From Pseudomonas peradeniyensis (GTDB lineage: Bacteria > Pseudomonadota > Gammaproteobacteria > Pseudomonadales > Pseudomonadaceae): a stretch of DNA of 64,000 nt. This document shows, piece after piece, positions 1-7,845 of this stretch. Position numbers and translations under genes: made by a program. The DNA is taken from the NCBI RefSeq assembly GCF_014268935.2, contig NZ_JABWRJ020000001.1:1488001-1552000 (forward strand). The letters run 5' to 3'. The notes under the pieces were generated by a model that worked only from the letters and a program-made list of their open reading frames with translations, ran no database searches and had not been told where the DNA came from. Every line of letters begins with the position of its first letter. Within the stretch, counting starts at the first letter, position 1.

Positions 1-73
1 GTACTGGCAGGACACCATGGTCCAGGCCCTGAAGGACGAACAACAGCTGATCCCCGTGGAGGCCGTGCAATGA
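1..73 (+). CDS. benA: Benzoate 1,2-dioxygenase alpha subunit, C-terminal end only
   Basis: Only the last 23 codons of this gene lie in the window, ending in LIPVEAVQ and TGA at 71-73. The reading frame is open from position 2. The stop overlaps the start of benB by the ATGA arrangement (ATG 70-72), as is usual for the large and small subunits of this Rieske dioxygenase. The catalytic iron and Rieske motifs are outside the window. The identification therefore rests on the short C-terminus and on the benBCDK genes that follow. Confidence 0.8.
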   Translation, partial: YWQDTMVQALKDEQQLIPVEAVQ

Positions 74-555
74 GCCTGCATGACACCGTGCGCGATTTCC
101 TCTACCGCGAGGCGCGCTACCTGGACGATGCCCAGTGGGACCAATGGCTGGAACTGTACGCCTGTGACGCGACCTTCTGGATGCCGTCCTGGGATGACGA
201 CGACACCCTGACCGAGGACCCGCAAAGCGAGATCTCGCTGATCTGGTACGGCAACCGTGGCGGCCTCGAGGACCGGGTGTTCCGCATCAAGACCGAGCGC
301 TCCAGCGCCACGGTCCCGGATACCCGCACCTCGCACAACCTCAGCAACATCGAGATCGTCGCGGCGGACGAGGGCAGCTGCCAGGTGCGTTTCAACTGGC
401 ACACCCTGAGCTTTCGCTACAAGACCACCGACAGTTACTTCGGCACCAGCTTCTACACCCTCGACCTGCGCGGCGAACAGCCGCTGATCAAGGCCAAGAA
501 GGTGGTCCTGAAGAACGACTACGTGCGCCAGGTCATCGACATCTACCACATCTGA
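70..555 (+). CDS. benB: Benzoate 1,2-dioxygenase beta (small) subunit
   Basis: The 161-aa product is the right length for the small subunit of an aromatic-ring-hydroxylating dioxygenase (SnoaL/cystatin-like fold). It begins MSLHDTVRDFLYREARYLDD and has the typical WLELYACDATFWMPSW segment. The subunit is structural in the alpha3-beta3 oxygenase that converts benzoate to its cis-1,2-dihydrodiol. It carries no iron itself. The start codon overlaps the benA stop (ATGA), so translation is probably coupled. It is followed after 66 nt by benC. Specificity for benzoate rather than a methylbenzoate is inferred from the linked cat genes. Confidence 0.95.
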   Translation: MSLHDTVRDFLYREARYLDDAQWDQWLELYACDATFWMPSWDDDDTLTEDPQSEISLIWYGNRGGLEDRVFRIKTERSSATVPDTRTSHNLSNIEIVAADEGSCQVRFNWHTLSFRYKTTDSYFGTSFYTLDLRGEQPLIKAKKVVLKNDYVRQVIDIYHI

Positions 556-621
556 TTCACCGCCGAGCCTGTCGGTGTGCCTGAGGGCGCGCCGCGCCCA
601 GGCTCGCCCGCGAGGTGCACC

Positions 622-1632
622 ATGAGCTACCAGATCGCACTGAATTTCGAGGACGGGGTCACCCGTTTCATCGAGGCCACCGGCCACGAGACCGTGGCCG
701 ATGCCGCCTACCGCCAGGGCATCAACATCCCGCTGGACTGCCGCGACGGCGCCTGCGGCACCTGCAAGTGCAAGGCCGAGTCCGGGCAGTACGAGTTGGG
801 CGACAACTTCATCGAGGACGCCCTGAGCGAGGAGGAAATCGCCCAAGGTTATGTGCTGACCTGCCAGATGCGCGCCGCCAGCGACTGCATGGTGCGCATC
901 CCGGCTTCGTCGCAGCTGTGCAAGACCGAGCAGGCCAGCTTTGAAGCGGCCATCAGCGATGTGCGCCAGCTGTCGGCCAGCACCATCGCCCTGTCGATCA
1001 AGGGCGAGGCGCTCAGCCGCCTGGCGTTCTTGCCGGGGCAGTACGTCAACCTCAAGGTGCCGGGCAGCGAGCAGAGCCGCGCCTACTCGTTCAGTTCGCT
1101 GCCCAAGGACGGTGAAGTCAGCTTCCTGATCCGCAATGTGCCGGGCGGGCTGATGAGCAGCTTCCTCACCCAACTGGCCAAGGCTGGCGACAGCATGAGC
1201 CTGGCAGGCCCGTTGGGCAGTTTCTACCTGCGGCCGATCCAGCGCCCCTTGCTGCTGCTGGCCGGCGGCACGGGCCTCGCGCCATTCACCGCAATGCTGG
1301 AGAAGATCGCCGAGCAGGGCAGCGCGCATCCGTTGCACCTTGTGTACGGGGTGACCAACGACTTCGACCTGGTCGAACTGGACCGCCTGCAAGCCCTGGC
1401 CACGCGTATTCCCAACTTTACCTTCAGCGCCTGCGTGGCCAACCCCGATAGCCAGTACCCGCAGAAGGGCTACGTCACCCAGCACATCGAGCCGCGCCAC
1501 CTCAATGACGGCGATGTCGATGTGTACCTGTGCGGCCCGCCGCCGATGGTCGAGGCGGTCAGCCAGTACATCCGCGAGCAGGGCATCACCCCGGCCAACT
1601 TCTACTACGAGAAGTTCGCCGCGGCGGCCTGA
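622..1632 (+). CDS. benC: Benzoate 1,2-dioxygenase electron transfer component (ferredoxin reductase)
   Basis: The 336-aa protein moves electrons from NADH to the BenAB oxygenase. Its N-terminus is a plant-type [2Fe-2S] ferredoxin with cysteines at about 40, 45, 48 and 81 (CRDGACGTC, then TCQM). An FAD domain with the flavin-binding RAYSFSS motif (about 153-159) and an NAD domain (LAGGTGLAPF; LCGPPPMVEA near the C-terminus) follow. An in-frame ATG lies 45 nt upstream at 577. I chose the ATG at 622 because its product starts MSYQIALNFEDG, as in known BenC proteins, and the extra residues are Pro/Arg-rich. Fusion of ferredoxin and reductase in one chain is normal for class IB dioxygenases. Confidence 0.95.
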   Translation: MSYQIALNFEDGVTRFIEATGHETVADAAYRQGINIPLDCRDGACGTCKCKAESGQYELGDNFIEDALSEEEIAQGYVLTCQMRAASDCMVRIPASSQLCKTEQASFEAAISDVRQLSASTIALSIKGEALSRLAFLPGQYVNLKVPGSEQSRAYSFSSLPKDGEVSFLIRNVPGGLMSSFLTQLAKAGDSMSLAGPLGSFYLRPIQRPLLLLAGGTGLAPFTAMLEKIAEQGSAHPLHLVYGVTNDFDLVELDRLQALATRIPNFTFSACVANPDSQYPQKGYVTQHIEPRHLNDGDVDVYLCGPPPMVEAVSQYIREQGITPANFYYEKFAAAA

Positions 1633-1703
1633 AGCTTTCATGGGGCTGCCCGCATCGTGCGGGTGAGGGTGGCCTCTTTTTATCCGGTGCGTGATTTCGC
1701 CTT

Positions 1704-1757
1704 CGTGGGAGCGGGCTTGCCCCGCGATCGCAATCGCGGGGCAAGCCCGCTCCCACG
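1704..1757. repeat. REP type 1 inverted pair between benC and benD
   Basis: Two head-to-head copies of the CGTGGGAGCGGGCTTGCCCC element separated by only a few bases form one almost perfect 54-nt palindrome. It lies in the 147-nt benC-benD spacer, inside what should be a single transcript. It could therefore act as an mRNA stability element or attenuator. A weaker GC hairpin (CCCGCATCGTGCGGG) followed by a short T run lies just upstream, around 1645-1681. Confidence 0.9.
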
Positions 1758-1779
1758 CCGGTGAATTGGAGAAGTCAGC

Positions 1780-2541
1780 ATGAATGCAAGATTCCACAAC
1801 AAAGTCGCCCTGGTCACCGGCGCCGCCCAGGGCATCGGCCGCGCCGTGTGCTGGCGGCTCAAGGCCGAGGGCGCGCAGGTGGTGGCGGTGGACCGCTCCG
1901 AACTGGTCCACGAACTGGCGGGCGAGGGCGTGCTGACCCTCACCGCCGACCTCGAACGGCATGCCGACTGCGCCCAGGTCATGGCCCGCGCCGTCGAGAC
2001 CTTCGGCCGCCTCGACATCCTGGTCAACAACGTCGGCGGCACCATCTGGGCCAAGCCCTTCGAGCACTACCAGGTCGAGCAGATCGAGGCCGAGGTTCGC
2101 CGCTCGCTGTTCCCCACCCTGTGGTGCTGCCACGCGGCGCTGCCGTACATGCTCGAACGCGGCAGCGGCGCCATCGTCAACGTCTCGTCCATCGCCACCC
2201 GCGGCGTCAACCGCGTGCCCTACGGTGCGGCCAAGGGCGGCGTCAACGCGCTTACCGCGTGCCTGGCCTTCGAGACCGCCGGGCGCGGCATCCGGGTCAA
2301 CGCCACAGCCCCCGGCGGCACCGAGGCGCCAGCGCGACGCATCCCGCGCAACGAGGCCGAGCAGAGCGCCCAGGAGCGGGCCTGGTACCAGCAGATCGTC
2401 GACCAGACCCTGTCCAGCAGCCTGATGAAACGCTATGGCAGCCTCGACGAGCAGGTCGGCGCGATCCTCTTCCTGGCTTCTGACGAGGCCTCGTACATCA
2501 CCGGCGTGACCCTGCCGGTGGGCGGTGGCGACCTCGGCTGA
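1780..2541 (+). CDS. benD: 1,6-dihydroxycyclohexa-2,4-diene-1-carboxylate dehydrogenase
   Basis: A 253-aa short-chain dehydrogenase that oxidises and decarboxylates benzoate dihydrodiol to catechol with NAD+. It has the nucleotide-binding motif TGAAQGIG (about residues 14-21), the NNVGG motif, a catalytic Ser in VNVSS, and the YGAAK catalytic Tyr/Lys pair. The length is normal for the family. It lies downstream of benABC with a REP palindrome between, and upstream of the transporter benK. Substrate is assigned from operon context plus recognisable BenD sequence (start MNARFHNKVALVTGAAQGIG). Confidence 0.95.
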   Translation: MNARFHNKVALVTGAAQGIGRAVCWRLKAEGAQVVAVDRSELVHELAGEGVLTLTADLERHADCAQVMARAVETFGRLDILVNNVGGTIWAKPFEHYQVEQIEAEVRRSLFPTLWCCHAALPYMLERGSGAIVNVSSIATRGVNRVPYGAAKGGVNALTACLAFETAGRGIRVNATAPGGTEAPARRIPRNEAEQSAQERAWYQQIVDQTLSSSLMKRYGSLDEQVGAILFLASDEASYITGVTLPVGGGDLG

Positions 2542-2596
2542 AGGCCGCCCCGGCAAGGTTTCTCTGCACACAACAAGAACAACGGAGACAGATGCC

Positions 2597-3931
2597 ATGC
2601 GAACACTCGACGTCCACGCGATCATCGACAATGCCCGCTTCACTCCCTTCCACTGGATGGTCATGGCCTGGTGCGGCCTGCTGCTGATCTTCGATGGCTA
2701 CGACCTGTTCATCTACGGCGTGGTGCTGCCGGTGATCATGCACGAATGGGCGCTGACCCCGCTGCAGGCCGGCGCCCTGGGCAGCTACGCGCTGTTCGGC
2801 ATGATGTTCGGCGCCCTGGCGTTCGGCAGCCTGGCCGACCGCATCGGGCGCAAGAAGGGCATCGCCCTGTGCTTCGCGCTGTTCTCGGGAGCGACCATCC
2901 TCAACGGCTTCGCCAGCAGCCCCAGCGAATTCGGCCTCTATCGTTTCTTTGCCGGTCTGGGTTGTGGCGGACTGATGCCCAACGCCGTGGCGCTGATGAA
3001 CGAGTACGCACCCAAGCGCCTGCGCAGCACCCTGGTGGCGATCATGTTCAGCGGCTACTCGCTGGGCGGCATGCTCTCGGCGGGTATCGGCATTTTCCTG
3101 CTGCCGCGTTTCGGCTGGGAATCGATGTTCTTCGCCGCTGCCGTGCCGCTGTTGTTCCTGCCGGTGATCCTGTTCTACCTGCCGGAGTCCATCGGCTTCC
3201 TGGTGCGCAAGGGCCGTACCGAAGAGGCTCGCAGTCTGCTCAAGCGCCTCGACCCGACCTGCGATGTCACCGAGCGCGACACACTGGTTGTGGGAGCGGG
3301 CTTGCCCCGCGATGCCGGCAAAGCCTCATCTGTGCTTGAACTGTTCCGCAACGGCCTGGCCATCCGCACCCTGGCCCTGTGGCTGGCGTTCTTCTGCTGC
3401 CTGCTGATGGTCTACGCCCTCAGTTCCTGGCTGCCCAAGCTGATGGCCAGCGCTGGCTACAGCCTCGGCTCGAGCCTGTCGTTCCTGCTGGCGCTGAACT
3501 TCGGCGGCATGGCCGGGGCGATTCTCGGCGGCTGGCTGGGCGACCGCTACAACCTGGTCAAGGTCAAGGTGGCGTTCTTCCTCGCCGCCGCGCTGTCGAT
3601 CAGCCTGCTGGGGGTAAACAGCCCGATGCCGGTGCTGTACCTGCTGATCTTCATCGCCGGTGCCACCACCATCGGCACGCAGATCCTGCTGTATGCCGGG
3701 GCCGCCCAGCTGTATGGCCTCTCGGTGCGCGCCACGGGCCTGGGCTGGGCCTCCGGCATCGGCCGCAACGGCGCCATCGTCGGGCCGCTGCTGGGCGGCG
3801 CGCTGATGGGCATCAACCTGCCGCTGCAACTGAATTTCATCGCCTTCGCCATCCCCGGCGCCGTTGCCGCGCTGGCCATGGCCGTGCACCTGGCCAGCGG
3901 CCGGCGCCACGCCCTGGCCGCGGCGGCCTGA
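2597..3931 (+). CDS. benK: Benzoate MFS transporter
   Basis: A 444-aa inner-membrane proton/benzoate symporter of the aromatic acid:H+ symporter family. About 12 hydrophobic segments are visible. The family signature DGYDLFIYG is in TM1, and the loop 2-3 motif GSLADRIGRKKG is intact. The start at 2597 (MRTLDVHAIIDNARFTPFHW) is preceded by GGAGA at 2584-2588; an upstream in-frame ATG at 2525 overlaps benD and lacks support. The central cytoplasmic loop (about residues 232-239) is encoded by half a REP type 1 palindrome (VGAGLPRD), read in frame. The transporter is probably functional because the insertion falls in the variable loop between TM6 and TM7. Confidence 0.93.
   Translation: MRTLDVHAIIDNARFTPFHWMVMAWCGLLLIFDGYDLFIYGVVLPVIMHEWALTPLQAGALGSYALFGMMFGALAFGSLADRIGRKKGIALCFALFSGATILNGFASSPSEFGLYRFFAGLGCGGLMPNAVALMNEYAPKRLRSTLVAIMFSGYSLGGMLSAGIGIFLLPRFGWESMFFAAAVPLLFLPVILFYLPESIGFLVRKGRTEEARSLLKRLDPTCDVTERDTLVVGAGLPRDAGKASSVLELFRNGLAIRTLALWLAFFCCLLMVYALSSWLPKLMASAGYSLGSSLSFLLALNFGGMAGAILGGWLGDRYNLVKVKVAFFLAAALSISLLGVNSPMPVLYLLIFIAGATTIGTQILLYAGAAQLYGLSVRATGLGWASGIGRNGAIVGPLLGGALMGINLPLQLNFIAFAIPGAVAALAMAVHLASGRRHALAAAA
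3290..3313. repeat. REP type 1 half-unit inside benK
   Basis: The 24-nt element GTGGGAGCGGGCTTGCCCCG plus CGAT is identical to the intergenic REP units of this window, but here it sits inside the benK coding sequence. It is read in frame without a stop and adds VGAGLPRD to the central loop of the transporter. No second inverted copy is nearby. Confidence 0.9.
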
Positions 3932-3959
3932 ACCCCACCCTGACTGAACTGGAGCCTGC

Positions 3960-5081
3960 ATGACACGCCCAACCATCGACCGGCTGGAGACGCTCATCGT
4001 CGACCTGCCGACCATTCGCCCGCACAAGCTGGCCATGCACACGATGCAACGCCAGACCCTGGTGATCCTGCGCCTGCGTTGCAGCGACGGCGTGGAAGGC
4101 ATCGGCGAGGCCACCACCATCGGCGGCCTGGCCTACGGTTACGAAAGCCCCGAGGGCATCAAGGCCAATATCGACGCGCACCTGGCGCCGGCACTGATCG
4201 GCCTGCCCGCAGGCAACATCAACGCCGCCATGCTCAGGCTGGACACGCTCGCCAAGGGCAACACCTTCGCCAAGTCGGCGATCGAGACTGCCTTGCTCGA
4301 TGCCCAGGGCAAGCGCCTGGGGCTGCCGGTCAGCGAACTGCTCGGCGGGCGGGTACGCGACAGCCTGGAGGTGGCCTGGACCTTGGCCAGCGGCGACACC
4401 GCCCGGGATATCGCCGAGGCCGAGCACCTGCTGGAGATCCGCCGTCACCGGCTGTTCAAGCTGAAGATCGGCGCCAATCCGCTGGAGCAGGATCTCAGGC
4501 ACGTGCTGGCGATCAAGCGCGAACTGGGCGAGCGCGCCAGTGTACGGGTCGACGTCAACCAGTACTGGGACGAGTCCCAGGCGATCCGCGCCTGCCAGGT
4601 GCTGGGCGACAACGGCATCGACCTGGTCGAGCAGCCGATCGCGCGCATCAACCGGGGCGGCCAGGTTCGCCTGAACCAGCGCAGCCCGGCGCCGATCATG
4701 GCCGACGAGTCCATCGAGAGCGTGGAGGACGCCTTCAGCCTGGCCGCCGCGGGCGCGGCGAGTGTCTTCGCCCTGAAGATCGCCAAGAACGGCGGCCCCC
4801 GCGCCGTGCTGCGCACCGCGCAGATCGCCGAGGCCGCAGGCATCGCGCTGTACGGCGGGACCATGCTCGAAGGGGCGGTGGGCACCCTGGCCTCGGCCCA
4901 TGCCTTTCTCACCCTGCGCCAGCTGACCTGGGGCACCGAGCTGTTCGGCCCGTTGCTGCTGACCGAGGACATCGTCCGCGAAGCGCCGGTCTACCGCGAT
5001 TTCCACCTGCACGTACCGGCCACTCCCGGCCTGGGCCTGACCCTGGATGAGGCGCAGCTGTCGCGCTTCGCCCGCCGCTGA
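3960..5081 (+). CDS. catB: Muconate cycloisomerase (muconate lactonizing enzyme I)
   Basis: The 373-aa enzyme converts cis,cis-muconate to muconolactone in the catechol branch of the beta-ketoadipate pathway. It belongs to the enolase superfamily, MR/MLE group. The catalytic KxK is visible in FKLKIGA (about residue 162), followed by metal ligands in VRVDVNQYWDE (Asp), LVEQPI (Glu) and MADES (Asp), with a second lysine in ALKIAKNGG. It starts 28 nt after benK and is followed by catC, catA. A divergent catR regulator, common beside catB, is absent here. Confidence 0.95.
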   Translation: MTRPTIDRLETLIVDLPTIRPHKLAMHTMQRQTLVILRLRCSDGVEGIGEATTIGGLAYGYESPEGIKANIDAHLAPALIGLPAGNINAAMLRLDTLAKGNTFAKSAIETALLDAQGKRLGLPVSELLGGRVRDSLEVAWTLASGDTARDIAEAEHLLEIRRHRLFKLKIGANPLEQDLRHVLAIKRELGERASVRVDVNQYWDESQAIRACQVLGDNGIDLVEQPIARINRGGQVRLNQRSPAPIMADESIESVEDAFSLAAAGAASVFALKIAKNGGPRAVLRTAQIAEAAGIALYGGTMLEGAVGTLASAHAFLTLRQLTWGTELFGPLLLTEDIVREAPVYRDFHLHVPATPGLGLTLDEAQLSRFARR

Positions 5082-5097
5082 GACAAGGAGAGACACC

Positions 5098-5388
5098 ATG
5101 CTGTTCCACGTGAAGATGATCGTGAAGCTGCCAGCCGACATGGACCCGGCCAAGGCCGTGCAACTGAAGGCCGATGAAAAGGAACTGGCCCAACGCCTGC
5201 AGCGCGAGGGCACCTGGCGCCACCTGTGGCGCATCGCCGGCCACTACGCCAACTACAGCGTGTTCGACGTGCCCAGCGTCGAGGCGCTGCACGACACCCT
5301 GCTGCAACTGCCGCTGTTCCCCTACATGGACATCGAGGTCGCCGGCCTGTGCCGTCACCCCTCGTCGATCCATGCCGACGACCGCTGA
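5098..5388 (+). CDS. catC: Muconolactone delta-isomerase
   Basis: The 96-aa protein (MLFHVKMIVKLPADMDP...) is full length for this small decameric isomerase of the ferredoxin-like fold, which turns muconolactone into beta-ketoadipate enol-lactone. An AAGGAGA ribosome site lies directly before ATG 5098, so I prefer it to the in-frame ATG at 5047 inside catB. It lies between catB and catA in the usual catBCA order. Confidence 0.96.
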   Translation: MLFHVKMIVKLPADMDPAKAVQLKADEKELAQRLQREGTWRHLWRIAGHYANYSVFDVPSVEALHDTLLQLPLFPYMDIEVAGLCRHPSSIHADDR

Positions 5389-5424
5389 ATCCGACAAGAC
5401 AAGAACAACCAGAGGTACCTGATC

Positions 5425-6339
5425 ATGACCGTGAAGATTTCCCATACCCCTGAAGTGCAGCAGTTCTTCGAAGAGGCTGCGGGCTTGCACAACGACAACG
5501 GTAGTCCGCGCCTCAAGCGAATCGTCCAGCGGGTGCTGCAGGACGCCGCGCGCCTGATCGAAGACCTGGAGATCAGCGAGGACGAGTTCTGGCACGCCGT
5601 CGATTACCTCAACCGCCTCGGCGGGCGCGGCGAGGCCGGTTTGCTGGTGGCCGGGTTGGGTCTGGAGCACTTCCTCGACCTGCTGCAGGATGCCAAGGAT
5701 GCCCGGGCCGGCCTGGGCGGCGGCACCCCGCGTACCATCGAAGGCCCGTTGTATGTGGCGGGCGCGCCGATCTCTCAGGGCGAGGCGCGCATGGACGATG
5801 GCAGCGAGGAGGGCGTGGCCACGGTGATGTTCCTCGAGGGGCAGGTATTCGGTCCCCAGGGCCAGCCGCTGGCCGGCGCCACGGTCGACCTGTGGCACGC
5901 CAACACCCGGGGCACCTACTCGTTCTTCGACCAGAGCCAGTCCGCCTACAACCTGCGTCGGCGCATCATCACCGACGCCGATGGCCGCTACCGCGCCCGC
6001 TCGATCGTGCCGTCGGGCTACGGCTGCGACCCGCAGGGGCCGACCCAGGAATGCCTGGACCAGCTCGGTCGCCACGGCCAGCGCCCGGCGCACATTCACT
6101 TCTTCATCTCGGCACCGGGGCATCGCCACCTGACCACCCAGATCAACCTCGCCGGCGACCGCTACCTGTGGGACGACTTCGCCTATGCCACCCGTGAAGG
6201 GCTGGTGGGCGAGGTGGTGTTGCGCGACGGCGGGCAGGGGCGGGTTGCCGAACTGACCTTCGACTTCCAGTTGCAGCAGGCGCAGGACAGCGAGGCTGAG
6301 CAGCGCAGCGGACGGCCGCGGGCCTTGCAGCAGGCCTGA
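5425..6339 (+). CDS. catA: Catechol 1,2-dioxygenase
   Basis: The 304-aa intradiol ring-cleavage enzyme makes cis,cis-muconate from catechol using non-haem Fe(III). The four expected iron ligands are visible: Tyr165 (RGTYSF), Tyr199 (PSGYGCD), His223 and His225 (PAHIHFF). The helical N-terminal dimerisation and lipid-binding region (about 1-100) is present, and the length is usual for the family. It is the last of the catBCA genes. A porin gene follows after a 180-nt spacer. Confidence 0.96.
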   Translation: MTVKISHTPEVQQFFEEAAGLHNDNGSPRLKRIVQRVLQDAARLIEDLEISEDEFWHAVDYLNRLGGRGEAGLLVAGLGLEHFLDLLQDAKDARAGLGGGTPRTIEGPLYVAGAPISQGEARMDDGSEEGVATVMFLEGQVFGPQGQPLAGATVDLWHANTRGTYSFFDQSQSAYNLRRRIITDADGRYRARSIVPSGYGCDPQGPTQECLDQLGRHGQRPAHIHFFISAPGHRHLTTQINLAGDRYLWDDFAYATREGLVGEVVLRDGGQGRVAELTFDFQLQQAQDSEAEQRSGRPRALQQA

Positions 6340-6394
6340 GGGCCTTATCCGCTCCCACAGATCAAACCGTGGCTCTTTGATTTGCCAAGGACCG

Positions 6395-6421
6395 CGTGGG
6401 AGCGGGCTTGCCCCGCGATCG
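6395..6421. repeat. Single REP type 1 unit upstream of the porin gene
   Basis: One CGTGGGAGCGGGCTTGCCCC unit lies in the 180-nt catA-porin spacer. A degenerate partial copy (CCGCTCCCACAG, about 6349-6360) sits just upstream in opposite orientation. There is no other obvious feature in the spacer, so the porin may share the ben/cat transcript or have its own promoter that I could not recognise. Confidence 0.8.
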
Positions 6422-6519
6422 AAGGCGCAGCCTTCGCCATGCCCAGGAGGAGGGCATACCAGCGTTTCACCCCCGTTCCAGCGCTTCATCACATAACAAC
6501 AAGATCAGAGAGCTTCGGA

Positions 6520-7770
6520 ATGAACCACACCCCTTGCGTCGTCCTGGGCCTGACCCTGCTCAGTCCCTCCCTGCTGGCCGCCGAAGGCGGCTTCCTCGAA
6601 GACGCCAAAGCCAGCCTCGGCGCCCGCAACTACTATTTCAGCCGCGACTACGGCGACATCGTCGGCGCCAACCGCCAGTCCCGGGCCGAGGAGTGGGCCC
6701 AGGGCTTCATCCTCGACTTCAAGTCCGGCTATACCCCCGGCACCGTCGGTTTCGGCGTGGACGCCCTGGGCCTGCTGGGCATCCGCCTGGACAGCAGCCC
6801 CGATCGGGTCAACACCGGGCTGCTGCCGGTGCACGGCGATGGCCGTGCCGCAGCCGAGTACAGCCGCCTGGCGCCGACCTTCAAGGCACGCTGGTCAAAG
6901 AGCGAGCTGCGCCTGGGCGAGCTGCAACCCAACCTGCCGGTCCTCACCTTCAGCGATATCCGCCTGCTGCCGCCGACCTACCAGGGCATCAGCCTCAGTT
7001 CCGCCGAGCTGGAGGGCCTGACCGTGCAGGCCGGCCACCTGGGCAGCACGCACCTGCGCAACGAGGGCGGCGACGACAGGATGAGCGCCATGCTTGGTCA
7101 TGTGCCGATGCGCCAGGCACAGAGCGACGCCTTCGACTATGCGGGCGGCGACTATGGGTTCAATGCCGGCCAGAGCAGTGTCAGCCTGTGGTATGGGCAA
7201 CTGCAGGATATCTACCGGCAGGGCTTTGTGGGCCTCAAGCACAGCAAGCCGGTGGGCGACTGGGTGCTCAGCGCCAACCTCGGCTATTTCAGCGCCCGCG
7301 AGGCAGGCGACGCGCTGCTGGGGCGGATCGCCAACCAGGCGTTCTTCTCGCTGCTGACTGCCCGGCGCGGCGGGCACGGCTTTCATGTCGGCTACCAGGG
7401 TATCTACGGCGACAGCCCGTTTCCCCGGGTGTTCGCCAACATCTCGCCGCTGGGCAACGAAGTACCGACCTACGAGTTCGCCTACACCGACGAGCGCTCC
7501 TGGCAGCTGCGCTACGACTATAACTTCGCCGCCATGGGCATCCCCGGGTTGACCGCGACGGTGCGCTACATCACTGGCGACAACGTCGACACCGGGCAGG
7601 GCTTCGAAGGCCGGGATCGCGAGCGCGATATCGACCTCGGCTACGCGGTGCAGAGCGGGGTGTTCAAGGGGCTGGGGATCCGGGTGCGCAACGCGATGGC
7701 ACGTTCGAACTATCGCAGCGACATCGACGAGAACCGCTTGATCCTGGTGTACACCTGGCAGCTGTTCTGA
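6520..7770 (+). CDS. benF: OprD-family outer-membrane porin, probably for benzoate (BenF-like)
   Basis: A 416-aa outer-membrane protein with a signal peptide ending in LLAAEGG and the OprD-family hallmarks RNYYFSRDYGD, GFGVDALGLLG, QLRYDYNFAAMGIPGL and DIDENRLILVYTWQLF. The last of these is a C-terminal beta strand ending in Phe. These 18-strand channels take up carboxylates. Its position directly after ben/cat points to benzoate. The start is the ATG at 6520. The upstream in-frame extension from 6382 is REP-derived and lacks a signal sequence. The symbol is inferred from context. Confidence 0.85.
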   Translation: MNHTPCVVLGLTLLSPSLLAAEGGFLEDAKASLGARNYYFSRDYGDIVGANRQSRAEEWAQGFILDFKSGYTPGTVGFGVDALGLLGIRLDSSPDRVNTGLLPVHGDGRAAAEYSRLAPTFKARWSKSELRLGELQPNLPVLTFSDIRLLPPTYQGISLSSAELEGLTVQAGHLGSTHLRNEGGDDRMSAMLGHVPMRQAQSDAFDYAGGDYGFNAGQSSVSLWYGQLQDIYRQGFVGLKHSKPVGDWVLSANLGYFSAREAGDALLGRIANQAFFSLLTARRGGHGFHVGYQGIYGDSPFPRVFANISPLGNEVPTYEFAYTDERSWQLRYDYNFAAMGIPGLTATVRYITGDNVDTGQGFEGRDRERDIDLGYAVQSGVFKGLGIRVRNAMARSNYRSDIDENRLILVYTWQLF

Positions 7771-7845
7771 CTGCCACGATGGCTATTTGCATATTCACTG
7801 GCGAAGCAGGTAGCTTGCGCAGGTCTCGCTCAGGAACCGTTCCCT

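Noticed and set aside
1640..1681. GC hairpin followed by short T run between benC and benD, possible terminator
   Set aside because: The hairpin is separated from the CTTTTT run by about 10 nt, and benD is clearly part of the same pathway. I kept it only as a remark in the REP entry.
3837..5234. Long minus-strand open frame of 465 codons antisense to catB/catC
   Set aside because: It lies opposite clearly conserved genes, has GC-driven low-complexity Arg/Gly/Ala/Gln composition and no ribosome site. Such antisense frames are common in high-GC DNA.
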